A DNA stretch of 64,000 nucleotides from the NCBI GenBank assembly GCA_002102555.1, contig MCFL01000022.1, forward strand, positions 310,001 to 374,000. Direction: 5' to 3'. This document shows, one piece after another, positions 54,840-64,000 of this stretch. Below the pieces are notes generated by a model, which searched no databases, was not told the origin of the DNA, and saw nothing but the letters and a program-made list of their open reading frames with translations. The position numbers were made by a program, and so were the translations under genes. The stretch's first letter is position 1. Every line of letters starts with the position of its first letter. This stretch comes from Catenaria anguillulae PL171 (Eukaryota > Blastocladiomycota > Blastocladiomycetes > Blastocladiales > Catenariaceae).

Positions 54840-57654
54840 ATGCACCTCAACATGAAATTCCTTGATTTCTCCCTCCAAAACTTGACGCTTTTGCTTAGCT
54901 TTGCGTGTCTCGCGTCCGCAGCTCAGCTGCGATTCGCCGCGTCCCTTGGTCTGTCTCACCCTGATGGTGTGTTACTTGTTGCAAACGTTTCATTGTCGCG
55001 TCTTTGCATTCTCCTTCATCCGACTGACTTAGTCCATGTTTGAATGCCATCAATATGTGCACAGACGGTCGATCCAACCGCGCCATTGCCGAATATCTGC
55101 GCCTGACCACGTCCGACATCAACGCGCGCCTGGCCTCACCCCTCGGCCACTCGGTCAACTTGACCATCCTCGACTCTGGCGGAACCCAAGCACGCACGGT
55201 GGCCAATGCCTTCACGGCCGTCCGCTCCGTCAATGCCATCGGTCTCCTCGGTGAAGCCACGTCCTCGCTCACGGTCCCGCTTGCGCTCGTCGCGCAAGAA
55301 CTCGGTCTTTACACGTGCTCGGGATCTGCAACCGCAACCACCTTGTCGGAACAACAAGTATTTGGGCGGTCGTTTTTCAGGACCATTGCCGCAGATGACG
55401 TGCAGGGCGTGGCGCTCGCCCAGTTTGTCAAGGCCATGAAATGGAACGCGTGTGTGGTGCTGGCCAGCTCGAGCACGTACGGCCGCTCGATTGCCAAAGT
55501 GTTCCAGTCGACAGCTGCACAGATTGGCTTGCTTGTTGCTGCGCGCGAGTTTGTCGAGTTTGGTGACGGCGATGCGGATGCAGAGTCGGCTTCTCGCGAC
55601 CTGGCCATTGCCCGTGCGCTACAAGTTGCTGCCGAGTCGGGCGTGCGCGTGTTTGTGTTCATGGGTGTTGCGGGCGAGTTTCTGGCGCTCGGTGCCAAGG
55701 CCAGGGACATGGGCTTGATTGGGCCCGAGGCCGTGTGGATCGGGAGCGAAGGTGTGGGTGAATTGTCGGTGACCAGCACCACGGATGCAAACGTGAGGGC
55801 GCTGACGCGAGGCATGTATTATGCGTTTCCCAAGGAGATTGTCAACACAAGTCAGGCACAGTCGCTTGTGACCAGGGCCAGCGCGGCCAACTTGCCCAGT
55901 GTCACCAGCATGGAGCCATATGCGGCTTTCTTTGTCGATTGTTATTGGGCGCTTGCAAACATGTTTGTCGAGATGCTCAAGGCCGGAACTGCCGAAGCCG
56001 ACGTTCTCGGGCGCAATGTGCGCTTGCCAGTCGCACAAGCACTCAAGCCGTTTGACGGCATCACTGGCCGGGTTGCGTTTGGTGGGGATGGGAGTCGGCT
56101 GTCGGCCTTTTCCATGTTCAACATGTTTGATGGAAAGACCGTTGAAGCGGCGACCATTGATGCATCGGGCGCGGTCAGAGAGCTCGCCAAGCCAAGGTTC
56201 TTTTCGGGATCGAGCACACCACCCGTGGACAGGCCAGAGGCGTTTATCGCCTATGTGCGGTATGCGACTGCCGGTGGGATCTTGTTTATGGTTGTGACGG
56301 CAGCCATCGCGATGGCTGTATGCGTCGGCGCTGTGATGGTTGTGATGCATCGGCACTCGATTTACGTTCGCGAGTACGGGCTCGGAGTACTGTTGACGGT
56401 TTCGCTTGGACTGGTCGTACTGCTGTTGGCTTCGGTTGCTTGGCTCGATGAGCAGACATTGTACACATGCAATGGGTCTCTGTGGGGGTCAAGTATTGGG
56501 CTGCAATTGATGCTCCTCCCGCTGTTGTATCGCACATTCCGGGTACGCCTCGCGATTCTTCTTTCGCCGTGTCTCACACTCGACTGACTATCTGCATGTG
56601 ACCTAACAAGACCTGGCGCCTATCGGAAAACATCCTCCTCTGGAAGCGACCAGCCGCCGGAAACAAGCTTCCCTTGATTGTCATCACAAACCTCTTTCTC
56701 CTCCAAATCGCCTTCCTCACCCTTTGGACATTGTTGTTTCCACTTCAGCCAAAACCGTTCTCGAGCACCACCTCCTTTTCGTTCCAATGCCGGTCTGCCG
56801 ACTCGGCGCTGCACATGCTTTTTACCTCGATTCAAATCAGCTGGCACCTGCTCCTCCTTCTCGCTCTTGTCTACTTGACCAGCTCGACCCGCTCGCTTCG
56901 CACGCCAGCGCGAACCCCCCGTTATGTCCACTTTGTCGCCATCAACTTTGCCCTGTGCGCCGCCGTGGCTCTGGCCGTATCCATCATTCAGGTGCCGTCG
57001 TTTGCGCTCGGCGGCTTTTGGATCGACTCGCTTGTCAAATGGTACACAGTTATCTTCACACTGGGCATGGTCCATGGCCGCGTGTTGCAGCAGTCGCGCA
57101 ATGCGTCTCGTCATGCATTGTCGCGCGCGTCGTCGCCCGCGGACGACACAATGTATGCGTTGCTGGCGGAGCAGTACGGCCATCTCGGCGGCTCGACTGG
57201 CCCTAGTGCAGGTCGCGAGCTCGACTCGTCGACGGGCGGCGGTCCTGCTTCTTCATCGGCGCCATCGCTGCCGCACATCAAACCACGCGGTACGGGACGC
57301 GGCCAAGGTTTCGCGTCGCCTGACCGAGGTCTGGCTGCCATCCCGGGAAAGCAGCATTCCATGGTTGGCCGATTCGCCGTTAAGTTTCCCGGGGCACTGT
57401 CCACGTGGAACCAGCACCAGTTTATGTTTGCACTGGACGAGGGGTATTTTGGCGTGACAAAGGCGTTTGGCCAGGATGCCGCGTTGGGCCAGGTGTGGCG
57501 CATAGCGCATGTTGGTGCAAGGAAGGCAAGCGGGATGGAGTGGGTTGTGGAGGTGCTGGTAGAGGGCAAGGTCGTCATGTGGATTCAAGCGAACGGGGCG
57601 ACGCAGTTTAAGCAGTTGCTTGAAATGTTGCCAGCCGAAGGGAGAATGGGGTGA
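54840..57654 (+). CDS. Class C (GABA-B-like) G-protein-coupled receptor
   Basis: Receptor with an extracellular Venus-flytrap ligand-binding domain and seven membrane helices. Exons 54840-54966, 55065-56542 and 56611-57654 give 882 aa. ATG 54840 or 54852 starts a signal peptide (MKFLDFSLQNLTLLLSFACL, cleavage near SAA-QL). The ANF/periplasmic-binding-protein fold follows (residues about 30-400: IGLLGEATSSLTVPLALVAQ, VVLASSSTYGRSIAKVF, PYAAFFVDCYWALANM, FDGITGRVAFGGDG). Seven hydrophobic segments run from about residue 440 (ATAGGILFMVVTAAIAMAV) to about 690 (VKWYTVIFTLGMVHGRVL), with TFRTWRLSENILLWKR at the TM3-TM4 loop. A cytoplasmic tail of about 180 residues contains an ordered-looking block (FMFALDEGYFGVTKAFGQDA). 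Intron 2 ends CCTAACAAG. The stop overlaps a GTGAGT donor, so a small extra exon is possible. Ligand unknown. Confidence 0.85.
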
Positions 57655-57923
57655 GTCGTAAATCTTTTTTTTTTTGTACATATTCAATTGACTTGTCAGT
57701 TGTGCCTTTCAATGCAATACTCGTCCGTCTGTGATTCTTGAGGCACGAGACCGCCGACCTGATGGCTTGATGATGGGATGAGCGAGGTAGACTCAAAGCA
57801 AAATGTCAGCTTCTATGTATTGATGTTTTGACCCAATCAATGATGGACCGACACACTTCGACCCAAATCTACACAAATAAAAGCAAGCTACATACTTGGC
57901 ACAAAGAGAAAGAGTCACCCGAC

Positions 57924-59091
57924 CTAAAGTGATCCACGGCGAGCAAGTGTCGCATTTGCCAAACGCTGGCGTGCCTCGAGCGGCAATTGGTCCATTGGGA
58001 CAGGAACCCAATGCATTGGGCCAGTTCCTGCAACGGGATGGGCGGTCCGATTGTTCCCGGGCTTGCCCGACTCGACTGGCGCCGTCTTGGGGAACGCCGG
58101 CAGCATGTACTGGGGTTGAATGCCGTTGAGGGTCAGCCAGAGTTGCGAATTTGCCCACCGCTGGCACCAATCCAGGACAAGAGGGCGTCCGTTGTAGTAG
58201 TGGTCTGGAATCTCCACACGAGTCAACTATCAGCATCCGAAAAACCAGGTCGAAATACATATAAGAGGAAAAACGCGCACCACCGACGGCAGTCAAGCAC
58301 AGCTTGCGGTTCGAGTCGACCATCAAGAAGAAGTACGGGAAGTCGCCGATATGCTGATATGTAATGGAGGGGATAAACATTTGCGGTTGGCGACCGTGGC
58401 TACAATTCGATCCAAGAGAGAGGAGAGCAAATCGCTCGTGACCGGTCAGTTGGAGGCAGAGGATTTCGACTCAAGAGCTTGATCTGCACCATTGCCACAG
58501 CCGAACTGGCGCACCCGCGTACATGTTCTGTGCACGACAAGGGTTGAAAGAGTCAATTGCGTTGCACTGGTTGAACAGTCGAGCCGGAGGCCTTGGGTAA
58601 AAACGCACTCCTCCTGGGACGTCAAAGCAAAGGTTGCCAAGGTCGGCTCGACTTCCAAGGGATACTTGAGTGGCCCTCTCGGGTGAGTAGAACCAGCGAG
58701 TTCGCTGTGTAACATTGGAATGTCGGTCAAGGTCAATCAAAAGGACAATAAATATTGATTCGGAATGAACAATACCTGATCTTCTGCGTTGATGTTGCAA
58801 TCCCACATGTGTATGGACGCCTCGCCCCGTCCTACACAGAAAAAGAACGGCAGAGGACGTGATATGTGTCAGATTCCGTGTTTCGTGGCTGCGTTCTTGC
58901 AGCCGAATATTTATCGCTGAATACTCACGCAGCTTCTTTGGATCGTTATTGCGGGCTATGCACCAGCCCCATTTGTACCCGACGTTCTCGAGAAGCATGT
59001 CGTGTGCGAACATCTGCTGGCCGAGGGCGGGCACGCTGTTGATGGCCGCGGAAAGGAGAGCGGCGAGGCCGAGCAAAACGAAAGCCTTCAT
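57924..59091 (-). CDS. Secreted protein with ricin-B-type (beta-trefoil) lectin repeats
   Basis: Five exons (59091-58929, 58831-58776, 58704-58490, 58399-58281, 58204-57924) give 277 aa. MKAFVLLGLAALLSAAINSV is a signal peptide. Beta-trefoil-like subdomains follow: GEASIHMWDCN, then NLCFDVPGG with PPARLFNQCN, then GAPVRLWQC, then KLCLTAVGG with GRPLVLDWC and WANSQLWLT. The x-L-[CF]-x-D/T-x-x-G-G plus V-x-L-W/D-x-C pattern is that of carbohydrate-binding ricin-B modules. Only the lectin part is present; no catalytic toxin chain is seen. A Pro-rich tail ends ARQRLANATLARRGSL. The acceptor at 58205 (ATTCCAG) was chosen because it alone keeps the repeat in frame. Convergent with the receptor gene. 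Likely secreted sugar binder, ligand unknown. Confidence 0.75.
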
Positions 59092-60361
59092 AGCGAGCGT
59101 TGCTGGATTGTCGAGGGTAATGTTGAGTCCATTGAAGAACGACAGCGCAGCAGAAGAAGCGAGAATGAACCGACGAGTGAGGGGTCCCCGAGATGTTCTT
59201 ATCGATGGGCGATGCCCTTGCTTTGCGGCCCAGCACATCTGAGTCGATGCCTGAGTGGGGGTCAGTGTGCCTCGAAAACGTGCTCCCGCAGAGCTCGAGC
59301 CGGCATTATTCATATCATCATCAACATCATCAACATCATCATCATGTGGGCCACCATGCACTGTAGCTGGTAGCTCGGCATGCATCACGCATGTGTGGCG
59401 GATGCGCTCAAAGCAACCATGGTTTCATCTTGCGCCCGCTTTCTTGACCACACACGACTCAAAAGCTGAGGCGCCAGTCGTGAGACATTTGATGAGCAAT
59501 CAGTCTCATCTCATGATCATCAGCCAACAGATTTACATATGCATGAAGCATGGCTGCCCGAGTTAATGCTGGAGGGGCAAAGCAGTCGACGAAGCGGCAT
59601 TTACTCGCGAATGAGCTTTGACCAACTCATTTAACTATCATCTGCCCGACGTACCCGACCGAGCTAGTTTGATACATCCGGCGAGGTCGCGATATTCCCA
59701 AGAGCTGCAGAGCGTCGAGGCGAACGAGTACGTGAGCTTGGACTAAAGTGCACACACCCACTTACGCCTCACCATGCCCTCCATGGACGAATAGTGTGTG
59801 AGCAGTAACAACGAAAATCCAGCATTTTCTGCCACTGTGTGGCCCTCGTCCCCCTTTTTCGTCAAATCCGTCTTCGGCATCGCCTGAGGCAATTGCACCA
59901 GTTGCACCCGGTTCATAAGCTTATCTCACACGGCAAGCGCAAACGTGGGTCAATGTGGAGCACGGGCTATGACGGCCTGCATTGTCGACGGCCACCGTGT
60001 CATTATTCTCGAGCAGTCAGGAAGGAGCTGACCCGAAAGCCGCACGTCAAGTCGTCCACCACCCACTTTCTCGTGGATTGTCGCCGGGCATGGGGGCTGC
60101 CTCCAGTGGTGAACTGTACGCGTGACCCGAGGAATAATGATGGCCGACCACACCAAAAAGAAAAATCTAAAATGGTGGGGTGCATACATGAATATATAGA
60201 GGTCACAAGAAAAGCGCACAATAACCAACAAAAGAAATAGACATTAAACCTGAGCAAGCGCTATAAACTGACCACCGATTCCAACTTGCGAATCAACCCG
60301 CCCTCAACGGACGACAACCAACAAACAATTTCCTCATTCACCACCAAATTGGGCATTCACT
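59092..60361. other. Intergenic between lectin and acetoacetyl-CoA synthetase genes
   Basis: About 1.27 kb. It holds the lectin promoter and the AACS 3' flank. A CAT/CAA trinucleotide run lies at 59307-59344. No gene was recognised. Confidence 0.4.
59307..59344. repeat. CAT-rich trinucleotide run
   Basis: Imperfect array of CAT units interrupted by CAA, in the region upstream of the lectin gene. Confidence 0.85.
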
Positions 60362-62563
60362 TCACGGCAGCTTGAGCTCCGGAATCTTGTAAAACACGTC
60401 CAAACTCTCTGGATTGCGCAACGTGCCACTCGGGATCACCGTCTCACCCGAAATGATGCGCTTGACGGCGACCTCCACCTTTTTGCCATTGATCGTGTAC
60501 GGAATGTCGGGCACCTGCACAATCACGGCCGGTACGTGCCGCGGCGACAATTGTTGGCGAATCTTGACCTTAATCGAGTTGACCAGATCCGACGAGAGTT
60601 GTTGGCCGTCGGGCATTTGCAAAAACATGATGACACGTTCGTCGTCACCAACCTTTTGGCCAACCACAAGCGAGTCGGCCACTTGCGGGAATTGATCGAC
60701 TGTTGTTTTTTGTGGACACACAATGCACGTCAGAACAGATGCCGTGGAACCGAGCCCGACAATAAAGAAAAAAGAAAACGTACTGATGTTGTACAACTCG
60801 GCGCTGCCAAACCGCACACCTGCCGGATTCAGCGTCCCGTCACTCCTGCCCAACATGACCACGCCCAACGTGTTGTTGTTCATGAACACAAAATCGCCAT
60901 GGCTCCAAATGCCGAGCTTTGGCCAATCCTCGAAATACGCCTTCTTGTACTTTGCCATGTCCGGATCGGCCCAAAAGTACACGGGCATGCACGGGAACGC
61001 CTTGACGCACACGAGATCGCCCGACGTGCCCCACACGCTCTCGCCCTTGTCGTTCCATGCCTGGATGGCCATGCCCAGGCACGCGCACTGCAGCTCGCCG
61101 CGGTACACGGGCAAGTTTGTGTTGTGGCCCGCAAACAAGGAAATGATGTCGGTACCGCCCGTGATGGACCCGAGCAGCACATCGGCCTTGACCGACTTGT
61201 ACACATAGTCAAACGACTCGGGTTTGAGCGGCGACCCCGTCGAGTAAATCGAGTGCAGCGGCGACAAATCGTACTTGGACAAGTCCACCTTCAAGTCCTG
61301 CATGGACTGAATGTACTTGGCCGACGTGCCAAACGCTGTGACGCCGACGCGCGACGACAAGTCCCAGAGTACGTCGTTGGTGGGCTTGAAGGGCGATCCG
61401 TCGTACAGCACAATGGTGGCGCCCACGGCCAACCCAGACATGAGCCAGTTCCACATCATCCAACCCGTGGTCGTGTACTGGAAAAACACATCGTTGCGGC
61501 CCAGGTTGCCGTGGATCACGTGCTCCTTGAGGTGCTGCAGCAGCGTGCCGCCCGCACTGTGCACAATGCACTTTGGCTTGCCCGTAGTCCCCGACGAAAA
61601 CAAAATGTACAGTGGGTGCTTGAAGGGCAAGGGCACAAACGAGAGCGCGCGGTCCGAGTGTTGAGCCTCGGCCTTGGCCAAAAAGTCGTGCAGGGCAACT
61701 GCCTTTGGGCCGAGCCCAGACAGATCCATGGTGTGCGAGGCAATGTGCGGGATCACAATGACTTGCTCGACACAATCGCCAAGCCCCTTGACCACGTCGG
61801 CCAGCTTGCCCAAATGATCATGCACACGGCCATTGTACGTGACAGCGTTGATGGAAAACAAGAGCTTGGGCTGGATCTGCGAGAAGCGGTCGAGCACGCC
61901 CGTCACACCGAAATCGGGCGACGTGGACGACCAGATGGCACCCAGGCTTGCGGCCGCGAGCATGGCCACCACGGCATCAGTACAGTTGGCGAGGTAGCCG
62001 CCAATGCGATCGCCCACCGTCACGCCTGCAGCAGCAAAAGCCGCGGCCATGACACGCACGCGCTCAACAAGCTCGCGCCGAGTCACCTTTTCCAGGTTGA
62101 GGTGTTCGGTCGCGGCCACAATGGCCACGGCGTCCATGTCGAGCTGCGCATCGCGCCCGCCGAAAAGCAAGTGTTCGGCAAAGTTGAGGCGCGCGCCGGC
62201 AAACCACTCGGGGAAGGCGTCCATGCGTGCGGACTCGTCAACCACAACGGCGCCCTTTGGCTGAGGGTGCAGCCAGCGGATGCCGACGTAATCGGCAACA
62301 TCTTGCCAGAACGCGCCAATGTGCGTGGTCGAGTACGTGTACAGGTGCTCGTAGGCGTGGCGCGGGTCCGTGGTGACCGAAGTGACGGCTGCGGCGTCGA
62401 CCAGGTCAGGGTGCCGGGTGGCGACAAAGGCAGCAAACTTGGTCATGTGCGACGAGGCGAGCAGCTGCGGCGAGGGCGTCCACAGCTTTGGCGGGTGCAG
62501 GGCCGCGTTGGTGGCCGCGGCGTGCGATTGGTCGGGGGTCGAAGCAGGCGGCATTTGGGTCAT
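60362..62563 (-). CDS. AACS: Acetoacetyl-CoA synthetase
   Basis: ATP-dependent ligase forming acetoacetyl-CoA from acetoacetate, a cytosolic step feeding sterol and lipid synthesis. Exons 62563-60784 and 60699-60362 (84 nt intron) give 705 aa, close to the family's 650-700. ANL-superfamily motifs in order: the AACS N-terminal block FWQDVADYVGIRW, P-loop FSSGTTGKPKCIVHS (about residue 320), YTTTGWMMWNW, YSTGSPLKPESFDYVY, SITGGTDIISLF, SHGDFVFM, MLGRSDGTLNPAGVRFGSAE and the C-terminal YTINGKKVEVAVKRI with the catalytic Lys. GWMMWNWL and TGGTDIISLF separate AACS from acetyl-CoA synthetase. The intron was chosen because it joins ELYNI to IDQFPQVADSLVVG. ATG 62563 (MTQMPPAS) is preferred to an in-frame ATG 78 bases upstream, which would add an unlikely leader. 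The long opposite-strand frame is an artefact. Confidence 0.95.
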   Translation of the reverse strand: MTQMPPASTPDQSHAAATNAALHPPKLWTPSPQLLASSHMTKFAAFVATRHPDLVDAAAVTSVTTDPRHAYEHLYTYSTTHIGAFWQDVADYVGIRWLHPQPKGAVVVDESARMDAFPEWFAGARLNFAEHLLFGGRDAQLDMDAVAIVAATEHLNLEKVTRRELVERVRVMAAAFAAAGVTVGDRIGGYLANCTDAVVAMLAAASLGAIWSSTSPDFGVTGVLDRFSQIQPKLLFSINAVTYNGRVHDHLGKLADVVKGLGDCVEQVIVIPHIASHTMDLSGLGPKAVALHDFLAKAEAQHSDRALSFVPLPFKHPLYILFSSGTTGKPKCIVHSAGGTLLQHLKEHVIHGNLGRNDVFFQYTTTGWMMWNWLMSGLAVGATIVLYDGSPFKPTNDVLWDLSSRVGVTAFGTSAKYIQSMQDLKVDLSKYDLSPLHSIYSTGSPLKPESFDYVYKSVKADVLLGSITGGTDIISLFAGHNTNLPVYRGELQCACLGMAIQAWNDKGESVWGTSGDLVCVKAFPCMPVYFWADPDMAKYKKAYFEDWPKLGIWSHGDFVFMNNNTLGVVMLGRSDGTLNPAGVRFGSAELYNISTFSFFFIVGLGSTASVLTCIVCPQKTTVDQFPQVADSLVVGQKVGDDERVIMFLQMPDGQQLSSDLVNSIKVKIRQQLSPRHVPAVIVQVPDIPYTINGKKVEVAVKRIISGETVIPSGTLRNPESLDVFYKIPELKLP

Positions 62564-63149
62564 GGCTCTTGTTGGCGGTGTTTTTCTGATCGAATCGATG
62601 GTTGACGTTAGCGGGCGGTTTGATCCATGGGCCGCGGGCATGGCATGTGCATAGAATGGAGTATGCAGTACAAGTGCGAGACAAAGAGAGATGGTCGGCG
62701 GGCCAGCGGGTCAGCGGATGGTCTCGGTACTGTAGTCTACCTAAGCTTAAGCCTGGGCTGTCGGTACTGTATGTACAAACTGAGGGGTGATGGCGGCTGA
62801 ACGGTGCAATGCTTGGTTTGGATCGGCCTCCTCGGATTCGATTGGATTGGAGTCGCCAGCTGCTTGCATTTGGCCCGCACGCACGTTGGGGGCGTGGCGC
62901 ATTCACCATCAGCTCGGTCGGCCGGCCGGAATGAAGCCCATTCGAAGCCTCACCCCAAAGAGAATCACACGGCACGTGACAGGAGTGTTCTAGAGCCCTT
63001 CTTCAGCTTTGGGTTTTGTTCGCACCCGCATTCAAGCACGCGTACCGTGCAATCGTCGTTTGTGTGATGGAGTCTGCTGGTAAAGAACAGCAATTGACAA
63101 TGTCGCATTCAAGAGGCTAAACTCCCTGCATTTCCTGAAAGAAGAGCTC
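62564..63149. promoter_or_regulatory. Shared upstream region, AACS and PH-domain gene
   Basis: About 590 bp between divergent genes. It contains GGCACGTGAC at about 62972-62981, a CACGTG E-box-like palindrome of the sort bound by bHLH factors. This is a weak prediction. Nothing else was recognised. Confidence 0.4.
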
Positions 63150-64000
63150 ATGTCTACTCCGAATCTTACAAGCATTGGCCAGTCGCGAGAGGGTCACCGT
63201 TCGGGACATGGTGTCAATCAGCCTTCCCAACACCCACAACAGCAACGGCCTGGGGGCCATGGACCACAAACGGCCTTATCCCTTGCAAAAGCACCAGAGT
63301 TTGCCACACTGAGCCGACAAGCCGCCCGCTCGACGCCGAATCTATTGGCTCTTCGCGGTGGAGACGACAGCCATGCGAGCAACCGCTTGCACGATCAACA
63401 ATACCAGGAAACGCCTCAAAAAGCAATGCCTGTTCTTCAGCAGAGAGGGCATTCGGCACATTACTCACCTGCTCATTTCGCAACCCCGGGTCGTCCAGCA
63501 CACATCCCAAATCGAACGAATTCGAGTCAAAACAATTCAGGCAATTCATCGTTCGCGTCGCTGCCTGCGACTTCGTCTACATCCAACATTGTCGTTTTGA
63601 CACATCAAGCAGACATTATCAGCCACTCGGGATGGCTCGGAAAACGCACGCTCCGATCAACAGGCACTCCCACGGGCTCTTCCTCCATGCTGTCAGTCGC
63701 GGCAGCCACGCTGCGAAACGCAATATCCCGCGATGGATCTGGAAGCAGCATTGGTGGTGGCAGCGGCAAGAAAACCGATCGCCATTTTCGGCTCAGTCCA
63801 TTGACTACGTGGAAGCCGGGCGTAGTAGTGTGGTGGTTCTCGTACCATGAATCGGACGCGCCGACTGCAAAGGAAAAGTGGGGATGCAGCGTGGAGGACA
63901 TTGTGCGCGTTGGCAGGGTGCCCGGTGGATCGAACGGCAACTACGCATTCATGGTCGTGAGCGCGCAGCGAACGCTGGAATTGATTGCACCTGTACGTAA
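63150..64000 (+). CDS. PH-domain protein, 5' part
   Basis: Open from ATG 63150 (MSTPNLTSIGQSREGHRSG) to the window edge, 283 residues so far. The first 165 residues are Ser/Gln/His/Pro-rich and disordered. From about residue 168 a pleckstrin-homology-like domain begins: ISHSGWLGKRTL (strand 1, G-W-L-x-K), a Ser/Gly loop, HFRLSPLTTWKPGVVVWWFS, KEKWGCSVEDIVRVGRV and AFMVVSAQRTLELIAPV (the strand before the missing C-terminal helix). PH domains bind phosphoinositides or protein partners at membranes. Whether catalytic or other domains follow cannot be seen. An in-frame stop about 70 bases upstream supports this start. Confidence 0.7.
   Translation, partial: MSTPNLTSIGQSREGHRSGHGVNQPSQHPQQQRPGGHGPQTALSLAKAPEFATLSRQAARSTPNLLALRGGDDSHASNRLHDQQYQETPQKAMPVLQQRGHSAHYSPAHFATPGRPAHIPNRTNSSQNNSGNSSFASLPATSSTSNIVVLTHQADIISHSGWLGKRTLRSTGTPTGSSSMLSVAAATLRNAISRDGSGSSIGGGSGKKTDRHFRLSPLTTWKPGVVVWWFSYHESDAPTAKEKWGCSVEDIVRVGRVPGGSNGNYAFMVVSAQRTLELIAPVR

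Noticed and set aside
60536-62605. 689-codon open frame on the plus strand
   Set aside because: Antisense to acetoacetyl-CoA synthetase, which has every family motif.
1-64000. CRISPR array, rRNA genes or telomeric repeats
   Set aside because: No regularly spaced direct repeats, no rRNA core motifs and no telomere-type repeats were seen.

Overview
The window looks like nuclear DNA of a GC-rich, intron-containing fungus. Supporting signs are many short introns (about 60-160 nt) with GT-AG ends and CTAAC/CTGAC-like branch sites, cytosolic ribosomal protein genes, a fungal-type Zn2Cys6-plus-PAS regulator (ERT1/AcuK type) and a mitochondrial twin-CX9C ribosomal protein. A class C seven-helix receptor and a family of F-box-like proteins with tryptophan-rich ankyrin-like repeats suggest a zoosporic lineage such as Blastocladiomycota. 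That placement is inference; no species-specific marker was recognised.

Layout. 1-13 kb: housekeeping genes NDUFAF7 (partial), clathrin light chain, RPS16, mitoribosomal mS37 and RPS8, with repeat-protein gene A and one Gln/Pro-rich orphan between them. 13-21 kb: DNA topoisomerase I, then repeat-protein genes B and C. 21-31 kb: sideroflexin, an ERT1-like regulator, a DUF4442 protein, AP-1 sigma and protein-isoaspartate methyltransferase. 31.6-39.6 kb: an apparent mobile unit bounded by two inverted copies of a ~450-480 bp arm. Each arm starts CAGGGGTACT and carries tRNA-like A/B boxes. Inside are a broken P-element/THAP9-type transposase (minus strand) and an apparently intact multi-exon gene of unknown function (plus strand). 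39.6-46 kb: decayed accessory DNA with a truncated F-box-like 5' end, a gene with a segment repeated 3 kb away, and a His-Me finger (I-PpoI-like) endonuclease. 46-52.6 kb: two tandem paralogues of large proteins built around a linker-histone (H15) fold. 54.8-64 kb: class C receptor, secreted ricin-B-type lectin, acetoacetyl-CoA synthetase and the 5' part of a PH-domain gene.

Functional links. The housekeeping genes do not form an operon-like unit; they are arranged divergently or convergently with short spacers. AACS (acetoacetate activation) and the ERT1-like factor (family known for gluconeogenic/carbon-source control) could belong to the same metabolic programme, but nothing in the sequence links them. 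Exon models were built by hand from splice signals and family alignments held in memory. Several genes (topoisomerase I, gene B, the transposase, the endonuclease) contain single-base frame breaks that are nearly all explained by a homopolymer one base too short, so sequence error must be considered before calling them pseudogenes.
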